This document shows positions 7,615-15,683 of a DNA stretch of 64,000 bases, piece after piece. How positions within the stretch are numbered: the first letter of the stretch is position 1; the number at the start of each line of letters is the position of its first letter. The position numbers and the translations under genes were made by a program. The stretch comes from Multivorans sp965232105 (GTDB lineage: Bacteria; Acidobacteriota; Thermoanaerobaculia; Multivoradales; Multivoraceae). Below the pieces are notes generated by a model. It had not been told where the DNA came from, did no database searches, and saw nothing but the letters and a program-made list of their open reading frames with translations. The stretch lies in assembly GCA_965232105.1 (NCBI GenBank), contig OZ246956.1, forward strand, positions 4,712,001 to 4,776,000, read 5' to 3'.

Positions 7615-9213
7615 CCACACCGTCACGGTCCGGCCGCCAAGCGACTCCTCGCGTCGGAAGTTCTTCTCCTCCCACGGCTTCGACTCGTCCCGGTCGAAAA
7701 TCACCAGGTGGCCGGACTCGCCGCCGCACCTGTCCATGTAGTCCAGGGTCTGCTCCAACCCCTCGCGGACCGTCGCGTCCAGGCTGCCGCGCAGAATCTT
7801 GCACTCCACCACGTAGCGGCGCGCCGGCACGCCCGGCTCGGCCACGCCGGCGAAGCGGCCCGGCGGCCACACGATGAGCAGGTCGGTCCGACGGCTGCCC
7901 AGCGCGTACTCGCGCTCGATCCGCCCGCCGCCATTTACAACCCGCTGCAGGAACGCTTGAAGAAGCAACTGCGGACCCGCTTCCTTGTACTGGAACCGCT
8001 CGAGCCAATGCTCCGAATGCTCCCGGAAGAACCGCTGGAAGGCCGCCAGCAGGCCCTCCACGTCGAGACCGCCGTCGGGCTTCACGTACCACTCCGTCTC
8101 CTGGAGGATCGAGTCCTCGCGGGCGTACATCAACTCCCGCGGGATCACCTCCCGATAGATCGGGTTCGCGATCCGGCGCGGCCCGCGCCGGGCCAGCAGA
8201 CCCAGATCGCGAACGTACTCCACGTCGTCCGGACTGGCTCTGCCCGCGTCGGCCCCGCTCAGGACCGGCTCCACAACCCGCCGCACCCGCTCCTCGCGCA
8301 GCTTGTCCGCCAATTGGTGCAGGTGCGTCTGCCGACCCAGGACCAGCTCCTCCCTGGCATCCATGATCGCTTCCTCATCGATCGTCAGTGAGCGGTCCCG
8401 GGCCGCCTTGTTCTTGAAGCAGGCCTGGTAGGCCAGCGCGTTGACCAGCCACGGCTGGCCTTGAGACAGGCTCCACACCGCGGCGAACGCCGCTTCGGTA
8501 AACGGCTGCCCCGTCTCCTCGGTGTGCTGGCCCAACAGCGCGCGCACGTCGGCCTCGTCAAAGTCGCCCAGCCGCAGCGACTCGGCCTTGATGTTGAACG
8601 CGCTGCCGCCGGCGATGATCTCCCCCGCCGACTCCGAGTGGATGCGGTAGTCGCGCACGTCCCGGATCCCGCACAGGATCACGCTCTGCGGAAACGCCTC
8701 GGGGCGCTCGTCGTACCCCGCCCGCAATTGCCGCAGCACCGAGATCAGCGTGTCGCCCACGAGCGCGTCGATCTCGTCCAGGAACAGCACCAGCGGCCGC
8801 GCGTCGCTCTGCGACCACAGGCCCAACGCCCGTCGCAGCGCCCCGTGCGGCCCTTCGGTGTCCAGAACGCGGCCCCGTATGCCGTCGAGACGATCGTCGC
8901 CAAGCGCCGTCCGCTCCCGGCCCGCCAACTCCCCCAGTATCGCCCGCATCGCCTCCAGCACGTCTTGGCGCGCGGTCTGGGCGATCTCGACGTTGGCGTA
9001 CACGCAGCGGTACTCGTCGCCCGCGTTCAGCAGGTCGCGCAGAGCCAGCAGCGCCGACGTCTTCCCCGTCTGCCGAGGCGCGTGCAGCACGAAGTACCGC
9101 TCGTCCCGGATGAGGCGCAGAACCTCGTCGAGATCGAACCGCTCCAGCGGCGGGATGCTGTAGTGCTTGGCCGGAACCACCGGCCCGGAAGTGTTGAAGA
9201 AGCGCTCGGCCAT
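7606..9213 (-). CDS. AAA-like ATPase with C-terminal PD-(D/E)XK nuclease-like domain
   Basis: This 535-residue protein opens with MAERFFNTSGPVVPAKHY and then a STAND/AAA-type NTPase. The Walker A is APRQTGKTSALLALRDLL (about 45-62), the Walker B is LVLFLDEIDALVGD, and a sensor region ILCGIRDVRDYR follows. A winged-helix-like middle segment comes next. The last 130 residues (GRIEREYALGSRRTDLLIVW, then RYVVECKILRGS) match a PD-(D/E)XK site with D and E-x-K in the right order. Such ATPase-nuclease fusions are common as isolated genes in environmental bacteria and are thought to act on DNA; their function is undetermined. It is divergent from the SNase gene and near Uma2 and toxin-antitoxin genes. 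Confidence 0.85.
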   Translation of the reverse strand: MAERFFNTSGPVVPAKHYSIPPLERFDLDEVLRLIRDERYFVLHAPRQTGKTSALLALRDLLNAGDEYRCVYANVEIAQTARQDVLEAMRAILGELAGRERTALGDDRLDGIRGRVLDTEGPHGALRRALGLWSQSDARPLVLFLDEIDALVGDTLISVLRQLRAGYDERPEAFPQSVILCGIRDVRDYRIHSESAGEIIAGGSAFNIKAESLRLGDFDEADVRALLGQHTEETGQPFTEAAFAAVWSLSQGQPWLVNALAYQACFKNKAARDRSLTIDEEAIMDAREELVLGRQTHLHQLADKLREERVRRVVEPVLSGADAGRASPDDVEYVRDLGLLARRGPRRIANPIYREVIPRELMYAREDSILQETEWYVKPDGGLDVEGLLAAFQRFFREHSEHWLERFQYKEAGPQLLLQAFLQRVVNGGGRIEREYALGSRRTDLLIVWPPGRFAGVAEPGVPARRYVVECKILRGSLDATVREGLEQTLDYMDRCGGESGHLVIFDRDESKPWEEKNFRREESLGGRTVTVWGA

Positions 9214-9423
9214 CGTGCCGCCCTCGCCGCTCGGCGAAGCCGGCCGCCATCGTACCGCGCACCGTCGCGATCAGTGACGTTCATGAAGAACTCCCGAGAG
9301 GTAATTCTGGACAGGACGCCCGGCAGCCGACACAATGCACCGGTCCAAGCTGTCCAATCTTCTTGACTTCGGGCTCGTCGGCGGCGCCGTCCTGCGTGGA
9401 CTCCGCCGTTGCGCCCTCGCGAA

Positions 9424-10158
9424 GTGCGCCCCCTGCTCCGCCATCCACTCGCCGTCCGCCGCGGAGTTGCGTTCCTTTTCGGCATCCTCGCCGCCGCCGC
9501 GGCGCCGGGCCCGCCCGTGTGGAGCGTTCTCGCGCCACACGCGAACCAGTCGGAGCGCCCGTCCGCGGACGCTCCGACGGCACTCGTGGAACGAGTCGTC
9601 GATGGCGACACGATCATCGTCGAAGGCGTGGGCCGGGTCCGCCTGATCGGTGTCGACACGCCGGAGACCGTCCACCCGAACCGGCCGGTGGAGTTCTTCG
9701 GCAAGGAGGCGAGCGCCTTCACGAAGCGGCTGCTCGAGGGGAAGCGGGTGCGGCTCGAGTACGACCAGGAGCGAACTGACCGCTACGGCCGCACGCTGGC
9801 CTACGCGTACCTGGCCGACGGCACGTTCGTGAACGCCGAGATCATCCGCCGCGGCTACGGCCACGCCTACACGCGCTTCCCCTTCCAGCACATGGAAGCG
9901 TTCCGGCAGTTCGAGCGAGAGGCACGGAACAGCCGGAGAGGCCTGTGGGGCGACGTGGTCGGCGGCTCGAACTCAAGCGCCTCCGCCTCGCCCCAGGCGC
10001 GGCGCTCGGCCGGAGGAACCGACACGGTCTACGTGACCCGCACCGGTCGCAAGTACCACAAGGAAGGCTGCCGCTTCCTGAGCAAGAGCAAGATCCCGAT
10101 GAAGCGAAACGAGGCAGTGGAGCGCCACGAACCCTGCGGCGTCTGCGAACCGGACTGA
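9424..10158 (+). CDS. Secreted thermonuclease (SNase) family protein with C-terminal Cys motif
   Basis: The protein has a signal-peptide-like N-terminus (RRGVAFLFGILAAAAA) followed by the SNase core: VVDGDTIIVEGVGRVRLIGV, DTPE, and DRYGRTLAYAYL with the family's acidic and Arg catalytic residues. A C-terminal module YHKEGCRFLSKSK then CGVCEPD carries three cysteines and resembles the extension of many micrococcal-nuclease-like proteins. I chose the GTG at 9424; a TTG at 9409 adds five residues. Between the signal peptide and nuclease core lies an in-frame copy of the dispersed palindromic repeat, encoding the APHANQSERPSADAPT stretch. It is probably exported and degrades nucleic acid in the periplasm or outside. 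Confidence 0.88.
   Translation: MRPLLRHPLAVRRGVAFLFGILAAAAAPGPPVWSVLAPHANQSERPSADAPTALVERVVDGDTIIVEGVGRVRLIGVDTPETVHPNRPVEFFGKEASAFTKRLLEGKRVRLEYDQERTDRYGRTLAYAYLADGTFVNAEIIRRGYGHAYTRFPFQHMEAFRQFEREARNSRRGLWGDVVGGSNSSASASPQARRSAGGTDTVYVTRTGRKYHKEGCRFLSKSKIPMKRNEAVERHEPCGVCEPD
9517..9583 (+). repeat. In-frame dispersed repeat core inside the SNase gene
   Basis: The sequence runs GTGTGG..CGCGCCACAC, then GCGAACCAGTC, then GGAGCG-CCCGTCCGCGGA-CGCTCC. It keeps the hairpin order and the GAACCAGTC linker of the intergenic copy at 1615-1712 (GTGAACCAGTCCGTGCG), although the stem bases have changed in compensating pairs (GGAGCG with CGCTCC). It lies between signal peptide and catalytic domain and keeps the frame open. 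Confidence 0.75.
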
Positions 10159-10285
10159 CGCCGGCGGCCCGGCTTCGACACGGCCCGGTTGACGCGGCAG
10201 TCGAAGGCCGCGACTGGCGAGTCTTACGCGAGAACGCGCTCGCACTGGCGTCCGGACGAACCGCTTTGGCGCATAGACTCGGCAC

Positions 10286-11305
10286 ATGGCTGAACCGGTC
10301 GCCAAGCCCGCGCAACGAGTTCCGGACGACTCTCCCCCGCCCCGTGCCGACGACTTTCCCGGCTGCCGCGAGGTGTGGATCCCGAGCGCCGAGATCGAGG
10401 CCTACGACGGCCGCATCGAGTACTGGGACGCCCGCAACGAAGCCGCGTTCATCGCGGAGCCGACGACCACCTATCACGAGTACGGCACACGGCGTCTGAC
10501 CCGTCTCATGGCGCTGATCGCGATGCGGCGCGGCGCGGCGATCACGGTCGTGGGATCCGCCGACCTCGTGGTACGGGAGAAAGAGCGTCATCGCCGCGTC
10601 ATGCAAGCCGACGAGAGCGTGTACCTGCGGACGGCGGACGCTCCTGAAGACCCGTGGATCGAAGCCGGCGTCCACTGCCTTCCAGACGTTGTCCTGGAGG
10701 TCGACTACAGCACGGATGCGAGGCGCTACAAACTCGGCGTCTACGAGTCCTGGGGCTTCCCGGAGGTCTGGATCGAAGTGCCGGACATCCGTTGGCGTCA
10801 CCGTCCCGGGAACCGCCGCTCGGCCCTCACGATTCATGTGCTGGAAGGCGGCCGATACGTCACGGCGCCTTCGAGCCGGGCGTTTCCGGGCTGGAACGCC
10901 GAGGAGATCCACGCGGCGCTGAACGAGAGCGAGCCGTCCGCGGGGACCGTCGCGAGCGTGCGCCGCGTGGCCGATGCGCTCGCCGCCGCCGGCGGCACGG
11001 GCCCCGACGACGATCCACTGCTGCGCCGGGAACGGGCCGAAGGTCGAGCCGAGGGCCGAACCGACGAGCGCCTCGAGCTCGTGCGAAGCGCCGTTCGCGA
11101 CGCCTTCGCCGTGCGCGGCCTCGCGATCACGCCCGGTCTGCGGTCCTGGCTCGCCGAAGCGGATCCGGCCCTCGCCGCGGTCGCGCTGATCCGTCTGGCA
11201 TGGGAATGCCGCGACGCGGACGACTTCCTGCGCCGCGCGTTTGCGTCAAGGTCGCCTGGAAACCACGGAGCACCGCCCGCTACCGACTCGTCGCCGAGGA
11301 CATAG
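10286..11305 (+). CDS. Uma2-family protein (DUF820) with helical C-terminal extension
   Basis: This 339-residue protein has a Uma2 core. GRIEYWDARNEAAFIAEPT gives the entry strand. DVVLEVDYSTDARRYKLGVY supplies the Asp and Glu of the PD-(D/E)XK-like site. SWGFPEVWIEVPD is the typical Y-x-x-x-G-x-x-E-x-W segment with W for Y. The last 110 residues (RRERAEGRAEGRTDERLELV and following) form the charged helical tail seen in the longer Uma2 subgroup. Function is unknown. It is followed after three bases by a small antitoxin-like gene, so the three may be co-transcribed. It is distinct in sequence from the Uma2 protein at 970. Confidence 0.8.
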   Translation: MAEPVAKPAQRVPDDSPPPRADDFPGCREVWIPSAEIEAYDGRIEYWDARNEAAFIAEPTTTYHEYGTRRLTRLMALIAMRRGAAITVVGSADLVVREKERHRRVMQADESVYLRTADAPEDPWIEAGVHCLPDVVLEVDYSTDARRYKLGVYESWGFPEVWIEVPDIRWRHRPGNRRSALTIHVLEGGRYVTAPSSRAFPGWNAEEIHAALNESEPSAGTVASVRRVADALAAAGGTGPDDDPLLRRERAEGRAEGRTDERLELVRSAVRDAFAVRGLAITPGLRSWLAEADPALAAVALIRLAWECRDADDFLRRAFASRSPGNHGAPPATDSSPRT

Positions 11306-11308
11306 ACC

Positions 11309-11533
11309 ATGACGAGCCCAAGAGTGGCCGACCTGACGGTAAGCGAGTTCAGAGAACTCTGCCGGGATACGTTCGCGCAGGTCGTGGAAGAGGTTCTGGA
11401 CGATCCGGACCGCGGTCTGGCGCTGCATGACGACGTTGCGAAGAGGCTCGAGCGCTCGCTTGCCGAAGTCGACACCGTCGGAGCTACCGCGAGCCACGCG
11501 GAAGTCGCGGAGAGACTCCGAACGTCACGGTGA
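11309..11533 (+). CDS. Small antitoxin-like protein upstream of a RelE/ParE-type gene
   Basis: This 74-residue acidic protein has the segments LTVSEFRELCRDTFAQVVEE and LEDPDRGL-like LDDPDRGLALHDDVAKRLERS. That is the size and style of antitoxins paired with RelE/ParE toxins in environmental bacteria. The family assignment depends mostly on position: its TGA stop overlaps the GTG start of the RelE-like gene in the usual GTGA arrangement. The toxin next to it is truncated, so this would be an orphan antitoxin if still expressed. Confidence 0.55.
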   Translation: MTSPRVADLTVSEFRELCRDTFAQVVEEVLDDPDRGLALHDDVAKRLERSLAEVDTVGATASHAEVAERLRTSR

Positions 11534-11713
11534 CGGACGAGGTTGTCTGGCCGGCGGACGCCGAAGCAGACCTACATCGACTGAACGCCGCCGCCGCGGA
11601 CCGGATCATGGCGAAGATACGGTGGCTGGCAGAGAACGCAGACAGCGTCAGAGTAGAGACATTGGCGGGCCGCTGGCGAGGTGTCCGCAAGCTCCGAATA
11701 GGGAACTACCGCC
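11530..11713 (+). pseudogene. RelE/ParE-type toxin, 3'-truncated
   Basis: From the GTG at 11530, overlapping the antitoxin stop, the first 61 residues read as a RelE/ParE toxin: VVWPADAEADLHRLNAAAAD, RIMAKIRWLAENADS and LAGRWRGVRKLRIGNYR. The normal continuation (about 25 residues carrying the last strands and catalytic basic and aromatic residues) is replaced after base 11713 by unrelated sequence. The frame then runs on to 12141 antisense to the protease 3' end. The deletion or rearrangement junction therefore lies near 11713, next to the 3' end of the frameshifted metalloprotease gene. Confidence 0.65.
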
Positions 11714-11837
11714 CTTCGAGCACCACGGACTCGGTGCGAGCGACCAACGCCGGGACTCGCCGCCTGCGGCTGTGCCGCGGTCCTGTCGCGCGGCCGGTCC
11801 GTATTGCAGCACCGCCGAACATGAGGGCCCAACGCCA

Positions 11838-12091
11838 CTACGCCGACGACGCACACGGAAACGCCGACACGTCGCTCGCCGCGTCCGCCGTCCGGCCAAG
11901 GCGATTGCTGTGGGTCCAGCGCTCGCCGCCCGGACTCTCGACAACCAGGTTGAACGCCAGGTCGGTCACCGGCGCCACGAACACCCAGCGATGGCCGTTC
12001 ACGCCGCAGCCGTCCAGCACCTTGATCAGGACTTCCGCGTTGTTGCGCTCGAAGAAGTACATTAGCCCCGATTGGGTCGAGTCGAGACCCC
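11838..12091 (-). pseudogene. Frameshifted 3' end of the secreted metalloprotease (second VLDGC domain)
   Basis: In a different frame directly after the metalloprotease stop, the minus strand encodes DSTQSGLMYFFERNNAEVLI, then KVLDGCGVNGHRWVFVAPVTDL, and ends AFPCASSA before a TAG at 11838-11840. This is a second copy of the domain in residues 723-845 of the upstream frame. The upstream frame ends with the beginning of the same copy (GGYTVSMCYETYRGEVGDAR). One base missing from the four-G tract (CCCC on the plus strand, 12088-12091) would account for the break. It could be a real mutation, a programmed or phase-variable shift, or a sequencing error. Confidence 0.75.
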
Positions 12092-14854
12092 ATCCCTGGC
12101 GTCGCCGACCTCGCCCCTGTAGGTCTCGTAGCACATGCTGACCGTGTAGCCGCCGCGGAGGGTCAGGGTGGGGCCGCCGGGCTCGCAGTCCGTCGTCGAA
12201 CCAGCCCTCCGTGACCGGATGGGGCTCTCGGACGCCGTCAGGGGACCGCCGACCGAAGCGAACCCCGGGGCGCTCGGGTTGTCCGCGGATGCTGCCTTGG
12301 CGGCGGCAATCTCAGCCGTGGTGCAGGGGAATGCAGTCGTGTCGCGCACCGTGCGTGCCGTCCGGCCTTTCGGGTTGCCGACACGCTCGTAGCGAACCCT
12401 GCCCTGCGACCGACGCTCGGAGTCGTAGTGCCAAATCTGCCTCCTGTTCGCGATGTAGGGACCTGGCTCCCGGATCTGGAGCCGGAACGTCAGGGTCGTC
12501 ACCGGAGCGACGAACACCCAGCGGTAGCCGTTGATCGCGCAGCCATCCAGAACCTTGACCAGAATCTCGGCGTTGTCCCGGTCGAAGAAGTAGAGGAGCC
12601 CCGATTGGTCGGCCTCAAGCCGGTAGTCCCACGCACGCCGACGGGCGCCGTCGGGCGTCTCCAGGCAGGCGTCGATCTGGAACCCGTCCACGTCGATGCC
12701 CGTGAACCGGCGCGCGCAATCCGTTACCTTCCCGGATACCGTCCGCTCTGGAGGAGGTTCCGGCATGAACTCCAGGTGGAACGTCTCGCTGGCGTTCCAT
12801 CCCCTGTCGTTGTAGGCGACGACCACGAACGAGTAGAACCCGACTTTGGTTATGTTACCGGGAATCAAGATCTCTATTCCTCCGTCGCCCGTGTAGTGCT
12901 CCCCCGTGAGCGTTCGCTCCCGATCCGCTACCAAACCGTCCACCTCCACGAGGCGAGCCCCCGCAGGCAGCGGTTCGCCGTACAGCCGCCAGACCGGCTC
13001 CTGGCGCTTCGGGCACCCCGAGCAGCTCCACCCCACTTTGCGATACCAAACCTCGTGGCCGTCCTCGACACGGGAGTTGTCGCGCCAGTGAAGGCGGACG
13101 CTGTTAGGACCCGTTACCGCCGCCCCGACGTTGTTCGGTGCCGCGGGAGAGCCGGAGGCGCGCTCCGGGGGTTTCAGAAGGAACACGTCGCTAGGCAGGG
13201 CCTGGATCGTCGGCTCGCCCACTGCCACCCGACGGTCAGGACCCTGTACAGCCAGCCTATAGCTGCCGCCCGGCCGCAGGCCCGATACTTCGACGCCCAC
13301 CTGGGATCCGTTGGCCTTAAGGATCGGCGCGACGTTCGGGTCGCTCTGGTTGTCCCAAGACCACTCGTATGTGTCGTTTGTTCCTTCCGCGAGAGTCAGC
13401 CGAATCAAGCCACCGTCCCGAGAACGCCAGTCTTCCGACCAGTCCACCCGCAGCGTGTCGCGACCGGTCCACCGGGCACCGGTCACCCTGCGCGGATGCT
13501 GCTCGGCCCTCCAAGGCTCTTGGCCGCTGCGTGCCTGGACCGGCACCGTCTCATGGAAGAGGCGTTCGACCTCGCTCGTCCCAGCCTTGCCAATCGTCCA
13601 GCCGTTCGGCTTGTGCCGGACGGAGGAGTAGAAGGGCTCGTAGCTGTGCCACGTTCTGGGATCGTCATCTAGCGTCGCGTCGAAGCCATAGCTCATGATC
13701 GTGCTCGGGCAGATCAAGCGTGAGTCGGGCCAGCCCTCACGCTTCGCGCACGAGGTCATGTCCGTGTGGCCGAAGCGGTAAGGCCTGAAGCTGGCGGATT
13801 GGTACTCCTCGAACCCGTCTCCGAACGTCACCGGCTCATGGTGCCCTCCAAGGTTGTGGCCGACCTCATGCGCGAAGGTGTACGGATCAGGAGAGGAGAA
13901 GCCGAAGTTCACGTACGGATCAAGACTCCCCCGCAAGGCCCCTGCGCCGCCCTCTTGTGCCGAGACGAAATACATCAGATCCGGTTTCCAGGCCCTGCGC
14001 AGTCGGTCAACTTCAACGCTGGAACGGTACTCCCAATGCCAAAGGGAGGTCACCGCAAGGTGCCCTGCTTGAACCTTCGCCTCGGCCGCGAGCTTGGGGT
14101 TCCACTGCACCGGAATCAGGTTAGCGGTCGCGGGGATCTCCCCGTTGCGAAACACCATGTTCAGGTAGTCGCCGAGCTGCCGGACGCCGACCGCCGACCC
14201 GCCGATCACCCGCCAGTAGTGCCCGGTCTCCTCGGGATAGAGCACTAGGATGTCCAGGCTGTCGTCGCTCGCCCCGGACGCCACGGTCGCAGGCCGGTGC
14301 GATGCCGCAGCCGCGTCCCGCATCAGGTCGTGGCCAGGCGAGTTCTTCACGCCGCACCAGTCACCCGCCGGTCCGACCTCGACGGCCAGCGAGCCGCGGC
14401 CGTCCGGGCCGGCGTAGACGACGTACTTCGGCCCTCCCGGCTCCCCGAACCATCCCACCAGGTGCCCGTCCTGGACCGTGAGCACCACGCTCTCGTAGCC
14501 GGCGCCCGGCACCTCCCCGGTCCACATCAGGTCGCCGCCGCCGCGGTCCTCGAAGACCGCGTTCTCGGCAGCGATCATCGAGCCGTCCGGCAGCGGCAGT
14601 TCCAAGAAGCCCATGCCGAGCCGGAGGTAGTCGAACGCCACCCGCACCGTCGCCGCCCCGGTGGTCGGGGCGCCGGCGGCCGCGGCGCTTACCGCCACGC
14701 CGTCCATGACGATCGGCGGCACGGGCTGTGCCGTGACTTCCTCGATGTTCCAGAGCTGCTGGGCGCCCGCCATGCCGGCCGACAGGCCCAGGCCGAATGC
14801 GCATCCGACGACCTGCCGGAAACCAGCTCGGAGGTCCCTTCGTTCATGTGTCAT
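12062..14854 (-). CDS. Secreted zinc metalloprotease (HEXXHXXGXXH) with FN3 and VLDGC domains
   Basis: This 930-residue exported protease starts at the ATG at 14854, with AAGGAGA eight bases upstream; a GTG one codon earlier is possible. The signal peptide ends near AGMAGAQ. The catalytic domain (about 200-440) carries HEVGHNLGGHHE and the Met-turn STIMSYG of metzincins, so zinc-dependent proteolysis outside the inner membrane is expected. A linker and a fibronectin-III-like domain (about 570-700) follow. A VLDGC-type domain (about 723-845: GLLYFFDRDNAEILVKVLDG, CAINGYRWVFV) comes last. The frame ends early at 12062 within a second copy of that domain, which continues in another frame to 11838. 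Confidence 0.88.
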   Translation of the reverse strand: MTHERRDLRAGFRQVVGCAFGLGLSAGMAGAQQLWNIEEVTAQPVPPIVMDGVAVSAAAAGAPTTGAATVRVAFDYLRLGMGFLELPLPDGSMIAAENAVFEDRGGGDLMWTGEVPGAGYESVVLTVQDGHLVGWFGEPGGPKYVVYAGPDGRGSLAVEVGPAGDWCGVKNSPGHDLMRDAAAASHRPATVASGASDDSLDILVLYPEETGHYWRVIGGSAVGVRQLGDYLNMVFRNGEIPATANLIPVQWNPKLAAEAKVQAGHLAVTSLWHWEYRSSVEVDRLRRAWKPDLMYFVSAQEGGAGALRGSLDPYVNFGFSSPDPYTFAHEVGHNLGGHHEPVTFGDGFEEYQSASFRPYRFGHTDMTSCAKREGWPDSRLICPSTIMSYGFDATLDDDPRTWHSYEPFYSSVRHKPNGWTIGKAGTSEVERLFHETVPVQARSGQEPWRAEQHPRRVTGARWTGRDTLRVDWSEDWRSRDGGLIRLTLAEGTNDTYEWSWDNQSDPNVAPILKANGSQVGVEVSGLRPGGSYRLAVQGPDRRVAVGEPTIQALPSDVFLLKPPERASGSPAAPNNVGAAVTGPNSVRLHWRDNSRVEDGHEVWYRKVGWSCSGCPKRQEPVWRLYGEPLPAGARLVEVDGLVADRERTLTGEHYTGDGGIEILIPGNITKVGFYSFVVVAYNDRGWNASETFHLEFMPEPPPERTVSGKVTDCARRFTGIDVDGFQIDACLETPDGARRRAWDYRLEADQSGLLYFFDRDNAEILVKVLDGCAINGYRWVFVAPVTTLTFRLQIREPGPYIANRRQIWHYDSERRSQGRVRYERVGNPKGRTARTVRDTTAFPCTTAEIAAAKAASADNPSAPGFASVGGPLTASESPIRSRRAGSTTDCEPGGPTLTLRGGYTVSMCYETYRGEVGDARDGVSTRPNRG

Positions 14855-14908
14855 CACTCTTCTCTCCTTGTGTCCGTCACGGCGACCTCCAGCCCGAAGT
14901 GGCGCTTG

Positions 14909-15139
14909 CTACCCCCGAAGACGAGCATGGAAACGCCGCCCCGTCGCAACGCCCGGAATGCCCGCGGTGCCCAGCATCATGCGGGCGCGGGGCGCTAACC
15001 GCGCGTCACCCATGGCCACCGCAGGCCCGTCCGCCGGGCGGGAAACCTCGCCCACGCTCCAGAGCCGCTGCGCGTTCGCCGCCGCGGCCCCGAACAAGCA
15101 AGCCGCGAGCAGCGCCGCCGCAATCCGACACCGGCGCAT
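14909..15139 (-). CDS. Small secreted protein resembling the N-terminus of the adjacent metalloprotease
   Basis: From the ATG at 15139 (preceded by AAGGCAGAG) this 76-residue protein has a signal peptide RRCRIAAALLAACLFGAAAA and then QRLWSVGEVSRPADGPAVAM. The metalloprotease next door starts its mature chain QQLWNIEEVTAQPVPPIVMD, so the two share the Q-x-LW-x-x-EV pattern and placement right after the signal peptidase site. It looks like the leftover 5' end of a duplicated protease gene. Alternatively it is a small exported protein. An upstream ATG at 15175 in the same frame overlaps the preceding gene. Confidence 0.5.
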   Translation of the reverse strand: MRRCRIAAALLAACLFGAAAANAQRLWSVGEVSRPADGPAVAMGDARLAPRARMMLGTAGIPGVATGRRFHARLRG

Positions 15140-15158
15140 CGTCTCTGCCTTGCGTTCA

Positions 15159-15572
15159 CTACTCTTGTTCTTCATCGATTGCCTCCTCCTCACTTGCTGA
15201 ATGACCCTCGAACTTGTCGCCATCCCAGCCTCCTTTGGCCTCCAGCCAGCGCTTGAGCGCTTTGGGGTCGTACCGGTTCCTTGCTCTCTCCTCCTTCTTG
15301 AGCGCGTCGTGGCGGCTCTTCACGGATCGATGCACGAGAGCATTCTTCGGAACCTCTCGCACCTTCTTGCCGAGAATCCGCCAGACATGCTTGTATGACC
15401 GGTGCCGTTCGGCCGTGTCAAGCCCTCTCGTGTCGCGCTCCAGATGAGGCTCCAGCGCGAGGCCGCAGCACTCGGCTTCCATCGCCATCCAGGCCAGTGC
15501 CAGATCGCTCAGCAGACCCGTTACGCGACGAGCCACGTCACCTTGGCCGCACACCTCGGCGCCAACCTGCAT
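15159..15572 (-). CDS. Hypothetical protein, charged C-terminus
   Basis: This 137-residue protein has an ATG at 15572 and a purine-rich GGGGGAGAA ten bases upstream. The N-terminal half is mixed (RRVTGLLSDLALAWMAMEAE). The C-terminal half is very charged (KHVWRILGKKVREVPKNALV, then DALKKEERARNRYDPKALKR), ending in an acidic EEEAIDEEQE tail. No family is recognised and no membrane segment or signal peptide is present. It lies between the four-gene membrane operon (upstream on the same strand, about 110 bases away) and the small secreted protein downstream. Confidence 0.55.
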   Translation of the reverse strand: MQVGAEVCGQGDVARRVTGLLSDLALAWMAMEAECCGLALEPHLERDTRGLDTAERHRSYKHVWRILGKKVREVPKNALVHRSVKSRHDALKKEERARNRYDPKALKRWLEAKGGWDGDKFEGHSASEEEAIDEEQE

Positions 15573-15683
15573 CCAGCCGTTCTCCCCCCTGCCTGTCGTG
15601 CCGATGTCGTGGAGCTAGTACGTCCGGCATCAAAATGTCAATCCTGGTAACGGTTCAGCACACGACCGGGGCAGGCGCCGGTC

